The position numbers and the translations under genes are program-made. From Bernardetia sp. (lineage in GTDB: Bacteria; Bacteroidota; Bacteroidia; Cytophagales; Bernardetiaceae), in the NCBI GenBank assembly GCA_020630575.1, contig JAHDBD010000039.1:1-34524 (forward strand): 34,524 nt of DNA. The letters are read 5' to 3'. Of this stretch, positions 25,525 to 34,338 are shown in pieces. The notes beneath the pieces were generated by a model. It was not told the origin of the DNA, ran no database searches, and worked only from the letters and a program-made list of their open reading frames with translations. The first letter of the stretch is position 1. Every line of letters begins with the position of its first letter.

Positions 25525-26583
25525 ATGATGTCGTTCCTTCAAAAAAAAATGTTGTTATTACTCATTTGTTCATTTACCTTTCAAGGTGTTTTTGCTCAAA
25601 ATGATGAGCCTACTGCTGAAGAAATAATCGAAAGACATCTGGAAGCCATCGGAGGCAGATAAGCTATAAGTAAAATCAAAACTATAGAATTTGTAGACAA
25701 GGTTTACATGCCTGCTGATACAATAACTCTTGAATCAAAGATAATTATTGGAAAGGCTGGTTATTCTGAAAATAAAAGAGATTCTATGCTTGTTGTTGCA
25801 AGAGATAACATGGCAGTAGTTAATACGAAAGGGCAAGTTATAGGAGCAATGTTTTCTACAATGATGGAAGCTATGGGGCATGAAAAAACATTTGAAGAAT
25901 TAAATTTTTTGTCTAATAAATATAGAATAAAATATTCAGGACAAGGAAAGGTAAATGATTCTGTTGCAGCTTATCAAATAACAATTACAGATTTTCAAGG
26001 TGTCTCTCAAACAAGAGCTTATGATAAAAAAACAGGACTTTTAGTTCTAAAGTTGAGCAGAACAGGTCAGCTAAGTTATTACAGTGATTATCGTGAAGTA
26101 GAAGGTATTTTGTTTCCTTTCAGAGTAATTATAGAAGGAACTAATGAAACAGTCGTGAAATATATAAAAGTAAATCAAGAGTTTGACAGCAACTTATTTG
26201 AATGGAATAATGAGCAAGACAAAAAAATAATTGGAAAATGGATTCATAAAGCTGAAAAAGTAGATGGAGAGGATACTTCTTTCCTTGAACTGAATTTACA
26301 AGAAAACAGAAATGGAGAATATCAAGCAGGTTTTTTTGATATGGAGGGAGATAGAATAAATCAGTCAAGACTTCCTATTTTGGGTTGGCAACTTTACGAA
26401 GATACACTAATGGTTCAGATTGTAGATGTTGGAAAGGTTGATATTCGCTATTTTAAAGTGGAAGATAAAACTAAAAACTCGTTTACTGGTCGCCCTGTTA
26501 AGTTTGAATTAGAGGAAATGAGAGATGATGAAAGAGAACAGATAAAGGATTTTAGGTTTTATTTTAAAAAGGAGGAAGAATAA
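25525..26583 (+). pseudogene. LolA-like secreted protein gene, interrupted by an in-frame stop
   Basis: An ATG at 25525 opens a frame with a signal peptide (hydrophobic core LLLLICSFTFQGVFAQ) and the motif EEIIERHLEAIGGR, which in Bacteroidota LolA-like/outer-membrane lipoprotein-sorting proteins continues as x-AxxKIKTIEF. Here TAA (25660-25662) replaces one codon, probably a Gln (CAA to TAA), and the same frame then continues AISKIKTIEFVDKVYMPAD without shift to the stop at 26581-26583. The full frame is 352 residues with the stop. The downstream ATG at 25708 gives a 291-residue product without signal peptide, unlikely to reach its compartment. The options are a recent pseudogene, stop-codon readthrough or a sequencing error. 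The rest of the frame shows no further decay, so the change is recent. Confidence 0.75.
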
Positions 26584-26588
26584 AGCAA

Positions 26589-26627
26589 AAAGAGAAATAA
26601 CAGTTAAAAAAACTATTATTTCTCTTT
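26589..26627. terminator. Hairpin terminator, convergent with pheT
   Basis: A 17-bp stem with one mismatch (26589-26605 with 26611-26627) and an A5 loop lies just after the LolA-like gene. No T-tract follows on the plus strand. Confidence 0.65.
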
Positions 26628-26641
26628 GATAAAATACATTT

Positions 26642-26659
26642 CCGATACTAAAGTATCGG
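26642..26659. repeat. Short perfect palindrome CCGATACT-AA-AGTATCGG
   Basis: An 8-bp perfect inverted repeat with a 2-nt centre lies between the hairpin above and repeat copy C. It could be part of the same composite intergenic repeat. Confidence 0.4.
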
Positions 26660-26675
26660 CTACATTTTAAATTCT

Positions 26676-26703
26676 GCCATTGTTAGTGTCCCCACCGACG
26701 ACC
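26676..26703 (-). repeat. Dispersed hairpin repeat, copy C
   Basis: On the minus strand: GGTCGTCGGTGGGGACACTA then ACAATGGC. It ends 6 nt before the pheT stop codon and is oriented opposite to copy D upstream of pheT. Confidence 0.6.
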
Positions 26704-26709
26704 AAAAAA

Positions 26710-29196
26710 TTACTTTCTAATCAAAGCTCCTACTTCTTTTTCATAAGCAGCAATAAGTCTTTGCATCGTTTTTTCGATTGTTTTTTCGTCTAATGTTTTG
26801 TCTTTGTCTTGCAATGAGAATGCAACAGAATATGATTTTTTGCCTTCTTCAATTTTATCACCTTCATAAATATCGAAAACAGAAACATTTTGTAAAATTT
26901 TTCGCTCTGTTTTTTGAGCTACTTTCTGCAGTTCAGCAAAAGAAACTTTTTTATCCAAAACGATAGACAAATCACGACGCACAACAGGGAATTTTGAAAG
27001 CGCAGAAAATTCTCTTGGTTTTATTTTTTGATTTAATAAAGCTTCCCAACGAATTTGAGCATAAAAAACCTCTGCGTTTGTTTCTGTGAGCTTGCAAAGT
27101 TTTTTCTTTACCAATCCCATTTTCAAAATCTGCTCAAAAGAATCTTTTCCTGTTCTTTTTGTAAGTTCGATACCGTATTGAAGTTCCTTATCTTCACTCA
27201 ATTTATTTTGGTCAAAATCAGAAATATCAAAACCTACAGCTTTTAAAACTCTTTGAACAACACTAGAAAGCTGAAAATAATCAACTGGAGTAGCTTTTTT
27301 ATTCCACGAAACAGGCGTTTGTCCGACTAAGAAAAGACCTAATTGCCACTCTTCAAAATAGCTACGTTGCTCATCTTTTGGGTTCTTTTCTCCGTCAATG
27401 AGTTTATGATAAACTTTACCAAACTCAAATCCTTTTATAAGTTCTTCTTGTCTGTTTAAGTTTCTTGTAATGCTTTCCAAACCACCAAAAAGCAAACTCT
27501 GACGCATTACGTCCAAATCTTCACTAAGTGGATTGAGCATTTTTATACTTGTAGATTCTATTTCTAAAGCTTTTGCATAATTTGATGAAGTAAGCGAGTT
27601 ATTCATCATTTCTGAAAAGCCCATTCCTACTAAAATATCAGCCGTTTTTTTACGAATTTCTTGGTCTTTTGAAATGGAAGGCGCAATATAATCTGTTGCA
27701 GCCGTCTGTGGAAAATCAATATTATTTAATCCATAAATACGCAAAACTTCTTCAGCAATATCAGCAGGTTGAAGCACATCGACACGATAAGTTGGAACTG
27801 AAACAGTTATTTTATCATCATTCTCGTTAGAAATTTCGATATCCAAATCAGTCAAAATACGTTTTACAGTTTCTTTTGGAATATCATTTCCGATAAGTGT
27901 ATTTAGATAATTATACGAAACTTCAAAAGTCGGATTTTCAATTTTTTGAGGATACAAATCTGTAACTTCACTAAAAATAGTTTCTTCTGTTCCTGCAACT
28001 TCTTGAATTAATAAAGCTGCATATTTTAGTGAATACAGAACGTTATTTGGGTCAGTTCCACGAGCAAAACGGAAAGAAGCATCTGTAAAAAGGTCGTGAA
28101 TTTTTGATGTTTTACGAACAAAATCAGGCGAAAAATAAGCCGATTCTAAAAATATATTTGTCGTAGTATCAGAAACCCCCGAGTCTAAACCACCAAAAAC
28201 ACCAGCAATACAAAGAGGATTTAGTTCAGAATCACAAATCATCAAATCGCTTTCAGAAAGTGTATATTTTTCTTTGTCTAAGGCTACAAATTCAGTCTTG
28301 TCTTTAAGAGTCGAAACTACAACTTTATTTCCTTTAATTTTATCAGCATCAAAGGCGTGTAAAGGCTGACCGAAAGAATGCAAAACATAGTTTGTAATAT
28401 CAACTACATTATTGATTGATTTCTGACCAATACTTTCTAAAGCCATTTTGAGCCACGCTGGAGAAGCTGCAACTTTTACATTTTTGATTGTTACGCCTGC
28501 ATATCTTGGACAGGCTTCTGTATTTTTTATTTCTACTTGAACAGCATCAGTTTTATTAATTTCTTTCTTTAATTTTTCAAATTCTTCAATACTAGGCATA
28601 GAAATTTCACGCTTCAAACGAGCTTTCAAATCTCTAGCCGTTCCATAATGCGAAGCTGCATCTACTCGGTTTGGAGTAAGACCAATTTCTAAAACTATAT
28701 CATTTTGTAAATCAAAAACTTGACTTGCAGGAGTTCCATTTTTGGCTTGTGCTTTTTCGCCTTCTAAGACCAAAATTCCGTCGTGTCCTTTTCCTAACCC
28801 CATCTCGTCTTCGGCACAAATCATTCCTTCCGAAACTTCTCCCCTGATTTTTCCTTTTTTGATTTTGAATGGTTCGCCTTCTTCTGGATAAAGCATTGTT
28901 CCGATTGTAGCAACAATTACTTTTTGTCCTTTGGCTACATTTGAAGCTCCACAAACGATGGATAAATTTTCTTCTGCACCAATATTAACTGTTGTGCAGT
29001 TCAAATGATCAGAATTTGAGTGTGGTTCACACGTCATGACTTCGCCCACTACAAAACCTTCTAAACCACCTTTTATTTGTTCGAAAGTTTCAATTCCTTC
29101 TACTTCTAGTCCTGTTTCGGTAAGGTATTCTGCTATTTTTTCGGCAGATTCTTCAAGTTGAATGTATTTTTTGAGCCAGCTAAGTGAAATGTTCAT
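26710..29196 (-). CDS. pheT: Phenylalanyl-tRNA synthetase beta subunit
   Basis: This is the beta chain of the (alpha-beta)2 class II synthetase, cytoplasmic, about 828 residues. Domains in order: an N-terminal tRNA-binding EMAP-like domain (about 40-150, GEVMTCEPHSNSDHLNCTTV), the B3/B4 editing domain (about 215-375, NVVDITNYVLHSFGQPLHAFD), the B5 domain (about 405-480), the catalytic-like core, and a C-terminal ferredoxin-like anticodon-binding domain (about 735-828, FPVVRRDLSIVLDKKVSF). Length matches the family (790-830). No pheS gene is adjacent, as in many Bacteroidota. The gene is flanked on both sides by hairpin repeat copies C and D. Confidence 0.97.
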   Translation of the reverse strand: MNISLSWLKKYIQLEESAEKIAEYLTETGLEVEGIETFEQIKGGLEGFVVGEVMTCEPHSNSDHLNCTTVNIGAEENLSIVCGASNVAKGQKVIVATIGTMLYPEEGEPFKIKKGKIRGEVSEGMICAEDEMGLGKGHDGILVLEGEKAQAKNGTPASQVFDLQNDIVLEIGLTPNRVDAASHYGTARDLKARLKREISMPSIEEFEKLKKEINKTDAVQVEIKNTEACPRYAGVTIKNVKVAASPAWLKMALESIGQKSINNVVDITNYVLHSFGQPLHAFDADKIKGNKVVVSTLKDKTEFVALDKEKYTLSESDLMICDSELNPLCIAGVFGGLDSGVSDTTTNIFLESAYFSPDFVRKTSKIHDLFTDASFRFARGTDPNNVLYSLKYAALLIQEVAGTEETIFSEVTDLYPQKIENPTFEVSYNYLNTLIGNDIPKETVKRILTDLDIEISNENDDKITVSVPTYRVDVLQPADIAEEVLRIYGLNNIDFPQTAATDYIAPSISKDQEIRKKTADILVGMGFSEMMNNSLTSSNYAKALEIESTSIKMLNPLSEDLDVMRQSLLFGGLESITRNLNRQEELIKGFEFGKVYHKLIDGEKNPKDEQRSYFEEWQLGLFLVGQTPVSWNKKATPVDYFQLSSVVQRVLKAVGFDISDFDQNKLSEDKELQYGIELTKRTGKDSFEQILKMGLVKKKLCKLTETNAEVFYAQIRWEALLNQKIKPREFSALSKFPVVRRDLSIVLDKKVSFAELQKVAQKTERKILQNVSVFDIYEGDKIEEGKKSYSVAFSLQDKDKTLDEKTIEKTMQRLIAAYEKEVGALIRK

Positions 29197-29209
29197 AGTA
29201 TAAGTTCTA

Positions 29210-29239
29210 GGTCGTGGGTGAGGACACCAACAACGGCGA
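29210..29239 (+). repeat. Dispersed hairpin repeat, copy D
   Basis: GGTCGTGGGTGAGGACACCA then ACAACGGCGA; the arms GTGGGTG and CACCAAC pair at 6 of 7 positions around AGGA. It lies 13 nt upstream of the pheT start codon and so inside or near its leader. Confidence 0.6.
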
Positions 29240-29352
29240 TTTTAATTTCTTGATGTATATTTTTTGTAGATGCGAAGGTAAGAAGTTTTTTGGAAATTAT
29301 CTATACTGGTGTTGGTTGTTATGGAATTGTACTTGATGATTGATGAAAAATT

Positions 29353-30189
29353 TTAATCAGCTAAGAAAGACCATAAACATTTTAATTTGCCCCAAAAACT
29401 TAATTTGTTCATTTCTAATTTAAATACCTCTCTTTGAAACTCTTTTTTTCTTTCTGAATTATTAAAAGTTTTGATATAATGTTTCAAGGCTTCTAAGTGA
29501 AAACCTTCCATTTGCAACTCTTTTCCAATTGCAATACTTATTAAATTTTGCTCTTCTGTCCAGTTACTTTTTTCCAATCTCCATTTTGGAATCAAACTCT
29601 TTAAATACTTGTATTCCTTTGCACAATATAAAAAAATCATTTCATCTTTGATTGGAAATTCAAAAACTCTAAAATATGCCTGCTTATGTTTTTTCCAATC
29701 ATCAATTTCTTCTTGTAAAAACCAAGAATCTGTACTATTTTCTCCAATTGTTCCTTTTACAAGCTCTTTATTTGGATGTTCAGTATTTTCCAAATATTCA
29801 AATACTTTATCGACTCCAAATGACAATAAGTGTTCTGTATCAAAAAAAGAAGCATCAAAATCAATTGTTTTGACATCAATAAATTTCCAAATATCCTCTA
29901 TTCGGTCAAATTTGCATAAAATGAATGCTGATAAATAAAGAATTTCTGTTTCATAATCATCATCAACTTCTAAATCAGACTTTCTTAATATTGTTTCTTC
30001 ATTGAAAATAAAATCAGCTATTTCATAATCTGAAGGTTTACAATCATTATAGAGACCAATTAAAATTCGGTTTCTTTTTATTTGATTTCTATTATTATCC
30101 ACAGCAGAATCTATAGAATATTCTGACAGAAGGTTTAAATTACTTCTTAATAATTCTAATTCATCTCTATATGTCTGTTCTAATTGCAT
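29353..30189 (-). CDS. Hypothetical protein, unknown function
   Basis: I do not recognise this 278-residue soluble protein. It has no signal peptide or membrane segment and is rich in Asp, Glu, Lys and aromatic residues, with predicted helices such as EQTYRDELELLRSNLNLLSE and QLEGFHLEALKHYIKTFNN-like segments. Helical pairs may form a TPR-like solenoid, but no repeat is clear. The start at 30189 is the first ATG. It lies 45 nt below the threonine aldolase stop codon and on the same strand, so the two may share a transcript; this does not say what it does. Confidence 0.6.
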   Translation of the reverse strand: MQLEQTYRDELELLRSNLNLLSEYSIDSAVDNNRNQIKRNRILIGLYNDCKPSDYEIADFIFNEETILRKSDLEVDDDYETEILYLSAFILCKFDRIEDIWKFIDVKTIDFDASFFDTEHLLSFGVDKVFEYLENTEHPNKELVKGTIGENSTDSWFLQEEIDDWKKHKQAYFRVFEFPIKDEMIFLYCAKEYKYLKSLIPKWRLEKSNWTEEQNLISIAIGKELQMEGFHLEALKHYIKTFNNSERKKEFQREVFKLEMNKLSFWGKLKCLWSFLAD

Positions 30190-30234
30190 TAAATAGTTGT
30201 TTTCTTAAAATACTGTTGTTTTTTATAAAAAAAC

Positions 30235-31275
30235 CTAAACTCCCTCCCCTTTAATCTCCAAAACGGCATTACAAACCTTTTCAATCATTTCTTTAGAAAT
30301 ATCTAAATGTGTAACAATTCTGAGCCATTCTTTTCCAAAATTAGAAACTAAAATATCTTTTTTAGCTAGTTCATTCTTAAATTTTTCAGAAGAATAAGAA
30401 GACTCAATTCTAAACAAAACAATATTTGTTCCTTCAAAAATAACTTCTTCTACTAGCTTATTTTGCTTTAATGAATCTGCAATTTTACCAGCATTTTGAT
30501 TGTCTTCTTTTAGTTTTTCAATATTGTTATCAAGGGCATAAATTCCTGCTGCTGCCAAAAAACCAGACTGTCGCATTCCTCCTCCTAAAACTTTTCGTAC
30601 TCGTTTTGCTTGATGAATAAGTTCTTTGTTAGCCAACAAAACCGAACCCACAGGCGCCCCCAATCCCTTCGAAAGACAAACCGAAATGGTATCAAAATAT
30701 TGCCCTAGTTCTTTTGCAGATTGATTTCTATATACCAAGGCATTAAAAATTCTAGCTCCGTCTAAGTGAAGTTTTAAATTATTCTTTTTACATAATTCTG
30801 AAATGGCTTTTATTTCTTCCAATTTATACGAACTTCCACCTGCTTTATTGACGGTATTTTCTAGTGCAACAACTCTTGAACGAGGAAAATGAATATCGTC
30901 AGGCATAATAACTTCTTCAATCATTTTGGGAGTCAAAATTCCTTTTTCGCCTTGTAAAAGTCTGACCGAACAGAACGAATTATAGGCAATTCCTCCTCCT
31001 TCATACTGATAAATATGCGAACGAATATCACAAATAATATCATCTTGAGGTTGTGTCAATATTTTGAGTGCAATCTGATTTGTCATTGTTCCAGAAGGAC
31101 AAAAAAGAGCTGCTTCATGTCCAAATAAATCGGCTGCTTTTGCTTCTAATTCTTTAACTGTTGGGTCTTCATCCCAAACATCGTCGCCTACTTTTGCATT
31201 CATCATGGCTTCTTTCATAGCTTGAGAAGGAAGCGTAAAGGTATCGCTGCGAAGGTCTATATTTTTATTATTCAT
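30235..31275 (-). CDS. ltaE: Low-specificity L-threonine aldolase
   Basis: This PLP enzyme splits L-threonine (and allo-threonine) into glycine and acetaldehyde in the cytoplasm. Of its 346 residues the following match the family: DLRSDTFTLP (7-16), GDDVWDEDPTV (30-40), SHIYQYEGGG (86-95, with His87), LDGARIFNA (171-179, with the PLP-ring Asp172) and the Schiff-base Lys203 in SVCLSKGLGAPVGS. Length is typical (330-350). The ATG at 31275 fits all homologous starts. The next gene upstream is the broken FkbM gene, 45 nt away on the same strand; no functional link is apparent. Confidence 0.95.
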   Translation of the reverse strand: MNNKNIDLRSDTFTLPSQAMKEAMMNAKVGDDVWDEDPTVKELEAKAADLFGHEAALFCPSGTMTNQIALKILTQPQDDIICDIRSHIYQYEGGGIAYNSFCSVRLLQGEKGILTPKMIEEVIMPDDIHFPRSRVVALENTVNKAGGSSYKLEEIKAISELCKKNNLKLHLDGARIFNALVYRNQSAKELGQYFDTISVCLSKGLGAPVGSVLLANKELIHQAKRVRKVLGGGMRQSGFLAAAGIYALDNNIEKLKEDNQNAGKIADSLKQNKLVEEVIFEGTNIVLFRIESSYSSEKFKNELAKKDILVSNFGKEWLRIVTHLDISKEMIEKVCNAVLEIKGEGV

Positions 31276-31320
31276 AATAATTTAAAGAGGTATAATAAAG
31301 AAGTATGCTTAATTTTTGAT

Positions 31321-32218
31321 TTAAAATTTTTGTCCTAAAACAGTAACTAAAGGCGCATTTTTGAGACGTTCTTTTACAAAATCAATGTCTTTACAATAAA
31401 TTGTATTATGATTTCCAAGTGATTCTATTTTTTTGAGTTCTCTTTTTATAGGGTCGTAAGAATAAGGTTTATATCCCCAATTTTCTAATTTTTGATGAAT
31501 TTTTGATTCGTCATAACCATATCTATCTCCAGAACCATTAAGTTCTATAATAATTGCTTTTTGTAAAGGAGAAGAAAAAATAGTTTCTCCACCGTTTATA
31601 ACTTCAGTTTCAAATCCTTCTACATCAATTTTTACTAAAATAGGAATCCTTGTAGCTATATCATCTACTTTTTCAATCAGAACATCAATTCTTTGGTCTT
31701 GTGGTGTTTCTTCTGTTGCGACATGATTTAACTGTATCTAAAGATTTTGTAAATTGCAAAACACCTTTTTCACTTCCCAAACCAATATTTAATGCTGTTG
31801 TTTTGTTTGCTAAATTATTTACTTGAATATTTTTTTGAAGTTTTTGATACGTATTCGGAATAGGTTCTATACTTGTTGTTTGCGTTCCAATTACTCCTGC
31901 TGCCAAAACGGTATAGCTGCCAATATTTGCCCCAATGTCCATAAAATAGTCGTCTTTTTCTTCTTCTGTATTTCTCAAAAAGTGAAGTAAAAACCCCATA
32001 TCACTAAACTCGTGCAGACCTGTATAGATATTTCCTGTTGCACCCGTCATTCCATTTTGAGCAGCTAATTTTGTATTTTCTACAAAAGGTACAATATGGA
32101 TTCCTTTATCTAATCTTGATTGAAGTTGCCACTTGAAATACCTAAAAATAGCTGATAGTTTTTGATTTTGGGTAAGTGGGTGTGAGGTAATATGTTTTAG
32201 GGTGATAGATAATGACAT
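31321..32218 (-). pseudogene. FkbM-family methyltransferase gene with a single-base frameshift
   Basis: The ATG at 32218 fits family starts better than the TTG at 32278. The first part shows FkbM hallmarks: NGMTGATGNIYTGLHE, the SAM motif DIGANIGSYTVLAAG (residues 94-108) and SIEPIPNTYQKL. After GVLQFTKSLDTV an extra A in a run of three (TTT at 31727-31729 on the plus strand) moves the frame and ends it at 31685. If one A is removed, the frame continues as NHVATEET, then DVLIEKVDDI, ILVKIDVEGFETEV and NAPLVTVLGQKF to TAA at 31321, giving 298 residues, a normal FkbM length. AAA is too short to be a slippage site, so this is either a real inactivating insertion or a sequencing error. The family methylates sugars or other small molecules. 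Confidence 0.78.
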
Positions 32219-32292
32219 AATAAGGGGTATTGATAAAATCCAGTAAGGAATATATGTTTTTATAAAACTGTTAGTCAAAACAACTTGTTAAG

Positions 32293-32300
32293 CAAAGATA
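32293..32300 (-). promoter_or_regulatory. Candidate -7 element of the FkbM gene
   Basis: TATCTTTG on the minus strand is a perfect TAnnTTTG; no clear -33 was found. It leaves a leader of about 70 nt to the ATG at 32218 but almost none to the TTG at 32278, which supports the later start. Confidence 0.35.
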
Positions 32301-32393
32301 CTAGAAAGCTATTAATTTAATCTAAAGGAACTTGAAGTAAATTATGAGTTTTCCTAAATTTTTAATCAATTCACTAAAAACACTCGTTTTACT

Positions 32394-33551
32394 ATGAAAT
32401 TCGCTACTAAAGCCATACACGCAGGCATAGAACCAGACCCAAGCACAGGAGCTATCATGACTCCTATTTTTCAGACTTCTACTTTTGCACAACCTGCCGT
32501 TGGTCAGAATAAAGGTTTTGAGTATGCACGCTCATCAAATCCTACTCGTCAAGCGTTAGAAAAATCATTTGCAGCCTTAGAAGAAGCCAAACATGGCTTT
32601 GCTTTTTCTTCTGGAATGGCAGCCATAGATACAGTTATGAAACTTTTAAAACCTAATGATGAGGTTATCTGTGGACAAGATATTTATGGTGGTTCGTACC
32701 GTTTGTTTGTAAAAGTTTATGAAGAAATTGGAATCAAATTTCATTTTATAGATATGCAAGATGAAGAAGTAGTGAAAAATATAGTAAATGCAAATACTAA
32801 AATGATTTGGATAGAAACGCCTTCAAACCCACTCTTGCAAATCGTCGACCTTGAAAAAACTATCAAAATTGCAAAGGATAACAACCTTATTTCGGTAGTT
32901 GATAATACATTTGCAACGCCTTATTTACAAAATCCGATACCAATGGGGGCAGATATTGTCATGCATTCAGCTACAAAATATTTGGGTGGACATTCCGATG
33001 TTGTGATGGGAGCTTTGATGCTCAATGAGGATAAACTGGCAGAACGCATTTATTTTATTCAAAAATCATGTGGTGCTGTTCCTTCTCCTTTTGATTGTTT
33101 TTTGGTTCTTCGTGGCATTAAAACACTTCATTTGAGAGTAGATGCAAGTTGTCGAAACGCTACAAAAATTGCTGATTTTTTGGTAAATCACGAAAAAGTT
33201 GAGAATGTATATTTTACAGGATTAAAAACTCACAAAGGACACGAACTTGCAAAAAAACAAATGCGTCAGTTTGGAGGAATGATTTCATTTGATTTAAAAA
33301 ACGACACACAAGAAAATGCGTCTAAATTTTTAGAAAGTACGAAGATTTTTGTTTTGGCAGAATCGTTGGGAGGTGTTGAGTCTTTGGCTTGTTATCCTGC
33401 TATGATGACACACGCTAGTATTCCTGTTGAAAAAAGACATGAAATTGGCATTACAGATTCTTTGATTCGTTTGAGTGTAGGCTGCGAAGATGTAGATGAT
33501 TTGATTGAAGATTTGGAACAGGCACTAACAAAAGTAACACTTCAAAAATAA
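32394..33551 (+). CDS. Cystathionine gamma-synthase/lyase family PLP enzyme
   Basis: This 385-residue cytoplasmic transsulfuration enzyme handles cystathionine or homocysteine. The pyridoxal lysine is Lys195 (HSATKYLGGH), with family residues YARSSNPT (44-51), Tyr98 in DIYGGSYR, Asp170 in VVDNTFATPYLQ, and the C-terminal SLGGVESLACYPAMMTHASI. The overall pattern is like MetB/cystathionine gamma-lyase; the usual difference between synthase and lyase (a Glu in the C-terminal SLAELPA segment of lyases) is not met here, which mildly favours synthase. Length is typical. It is divergent from the FkbM gene and ends at a terminator shared with tRNA-Ser. Confidence 0.92.
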   Translation: MKFATKAIHAGIEPDPSTGAIMTPIFQTSTFAQPAVGQNKGFEYARSSNPTRQALEKSFAALEEAKHGFAFSSGMAAIDTVMKLLKPNDEVICGQDIYGGSYRLFVKVYEEIGIKFHFIDMQDEEVVKNIVNANTKMIWIETPSNPLLQIVDLEKTIKIAKDNNLISVVDNTFATPYLQNPIPMGADIVMHSATKYLGGHSDVVMGALMLNEDKLAERIYFIQKSCGAVPSPFDCFLVLRGIKTLHLRVDASCRNATKIADFLVNHEKVENVYFTGLKTHKGHELAKKQMRQFGGMISFDLKNDTQENASKFLESTKIFVLAESLGGVESLACYPAMMTHASIPVEKRHEIGITDSLIRLSVGCEDVDDLIEDLEQALTKVTLQK

Positions 33552-33562
33552 AAGCATAAAAA

Positions 33563-33598
33563 AAGCTGTTTTTATAAATTAATATAAAAACAGCTTTA
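33563..33598. terminator. Bidirectional terminator between the PLP enzyme gene and tRNA-Ser 1
   Basis: A perfect 15-bp stem (33563-33577 with 33584-33598) around a 6-nt loop, with A- and T-rich flanks on both sides. It serves the leftward tRNA-Ser and the rightward gene. Confidence 0.85.
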
Positions 33599-33605
33599 AC
33601 ACTTG

Positions 33606-33690
33606 CAGAGAAAGAGGGATTCGAACCCCCGGTACCTCACGGTACAATGGTTTTCAAGACCACCGCATTCGACCACTCTGCCATTTCTCT
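33606..33690 (-). tRNA. tRNA-Ser (anticodon TGA), copy 1
   Basis: The 85-nt tRNA has the long variable arm typical of serine tRNAs (TGTACCGTGAGGTACC). The 7-bp acceptor stem is AGAGAAA with TTTCTCT, the discriminator is G, and the anticodon loop CTTGAAA gives TGA at 33656-33654 (minus strand), reading UCA and other UCN codons by wobble. CCA is not encoded. Confidence 0.97.
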
Positions 33691-33750
33691 AAATGAAGAA
33701 GTCTTACAAATTAATATAAAACTCTTGTGGTGTTTCTCTCAATGAGGATA

Positions 33751-33781
33751 CAAATGTACAACACTTTTTTTTATTATGCAA
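33751..33781 (-). promoter_or_regulatory. Promoter of tRNA-Ser copy 1
   Basis: On the minus strand TTG (33781-33779), a 20-nt spacer and TACATTTG (33758-33751). The leader to the tRNA is about 60 nt. Confidence 0.75.
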
Positions 33782-33952
33782 CTATTTTTTTCTGTATTTG
33801 GTGTTTTTTTCATTTTTATTGCTCTCTAAATTTGTATCCATGTTGTGATACAGAACAACAATTTACTTTTTACATTGTGTCTGTAATTAGAAAACTATAA
33901 ACATAAAAAAAGCTATTTTTATAAATTAATATAAAAACAGCTTTAATACTTG

Positions 33953-34037
33953 CAGAGAAAGAGGGATTCGAACCCCCGGTACCTCACGGTACAATGGTTT
34001 TCAAGACCACCGCATTCGACCACTCTGCCATTTCTCT
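33953..34037 (-). tRNA. tRNA-Ser (anticodon TGA), copy 2
   Basis: Identical in all 85 bases to the copy at 33606-33690, with discriminator G and anticodon at 34003-34001. It has its own promoter and 3' hairpin, so it is probably expressed. Confidence 0.97.
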
Positions 34038-34096
34038 AAATGAAGAAGTCTTATAAATTACTATAAAACTCTTGTGGTGTTGCCCTTAAGACGATA

Positions 34097-34127
34097 CAAA
34101 TGTACTACGCTTTTTTTTATTATACAA
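34097..34127 (-). promoter_or_regulatory. Promoter of tRNA-Ser copy 2
   Basis: TTG (34127-34125), a 20-nt spacer and TACATTTG (34104-34097) on the minus strand, same layout as copy 1 although the spacer has diverged. Confidence 0.75.
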
Positions 34128-34338
34128 CACATTAACTAAAGTTTTTTCAAAAAAGTTCGCCTCCTTTATCTTTTTAAAATAAAATCAATTGACTTTCAGC
34201 ATGTTACTTATTTATTTTTTTCTTAAAAAAAATATCTTTTTTTAAATATGCTTCTGACTTCTTGATATTCGCCTATTATAAAACCTTTCTTTATTAAACA
34301 ATAGTTCGCTAAATTTTTCTTGACAATTTATAAAAAAA

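Larger units (their letters stand above)
33556..33781. repeat. Duplicated tRNA-Ser unit, copy 1
   Basis: About 226 bp that include terminator, tRNA-Ser and promoter, matched by 33903-34128 at an offset of exactly 347. The tRNA parts are identical; the flanks have several substitutions. Confidence 0.85.
33903..34128. repeat. Duplicated tRNA-Ser unit, copy 2
   Basis: Second copy of the tRNA-Ser unit, separated from the first by a unique 121-nt stretch (33782-33902). Its terminator-like hairpin (33910-33945) has one mismatch compared with copy 1. Confidence 0.85.
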
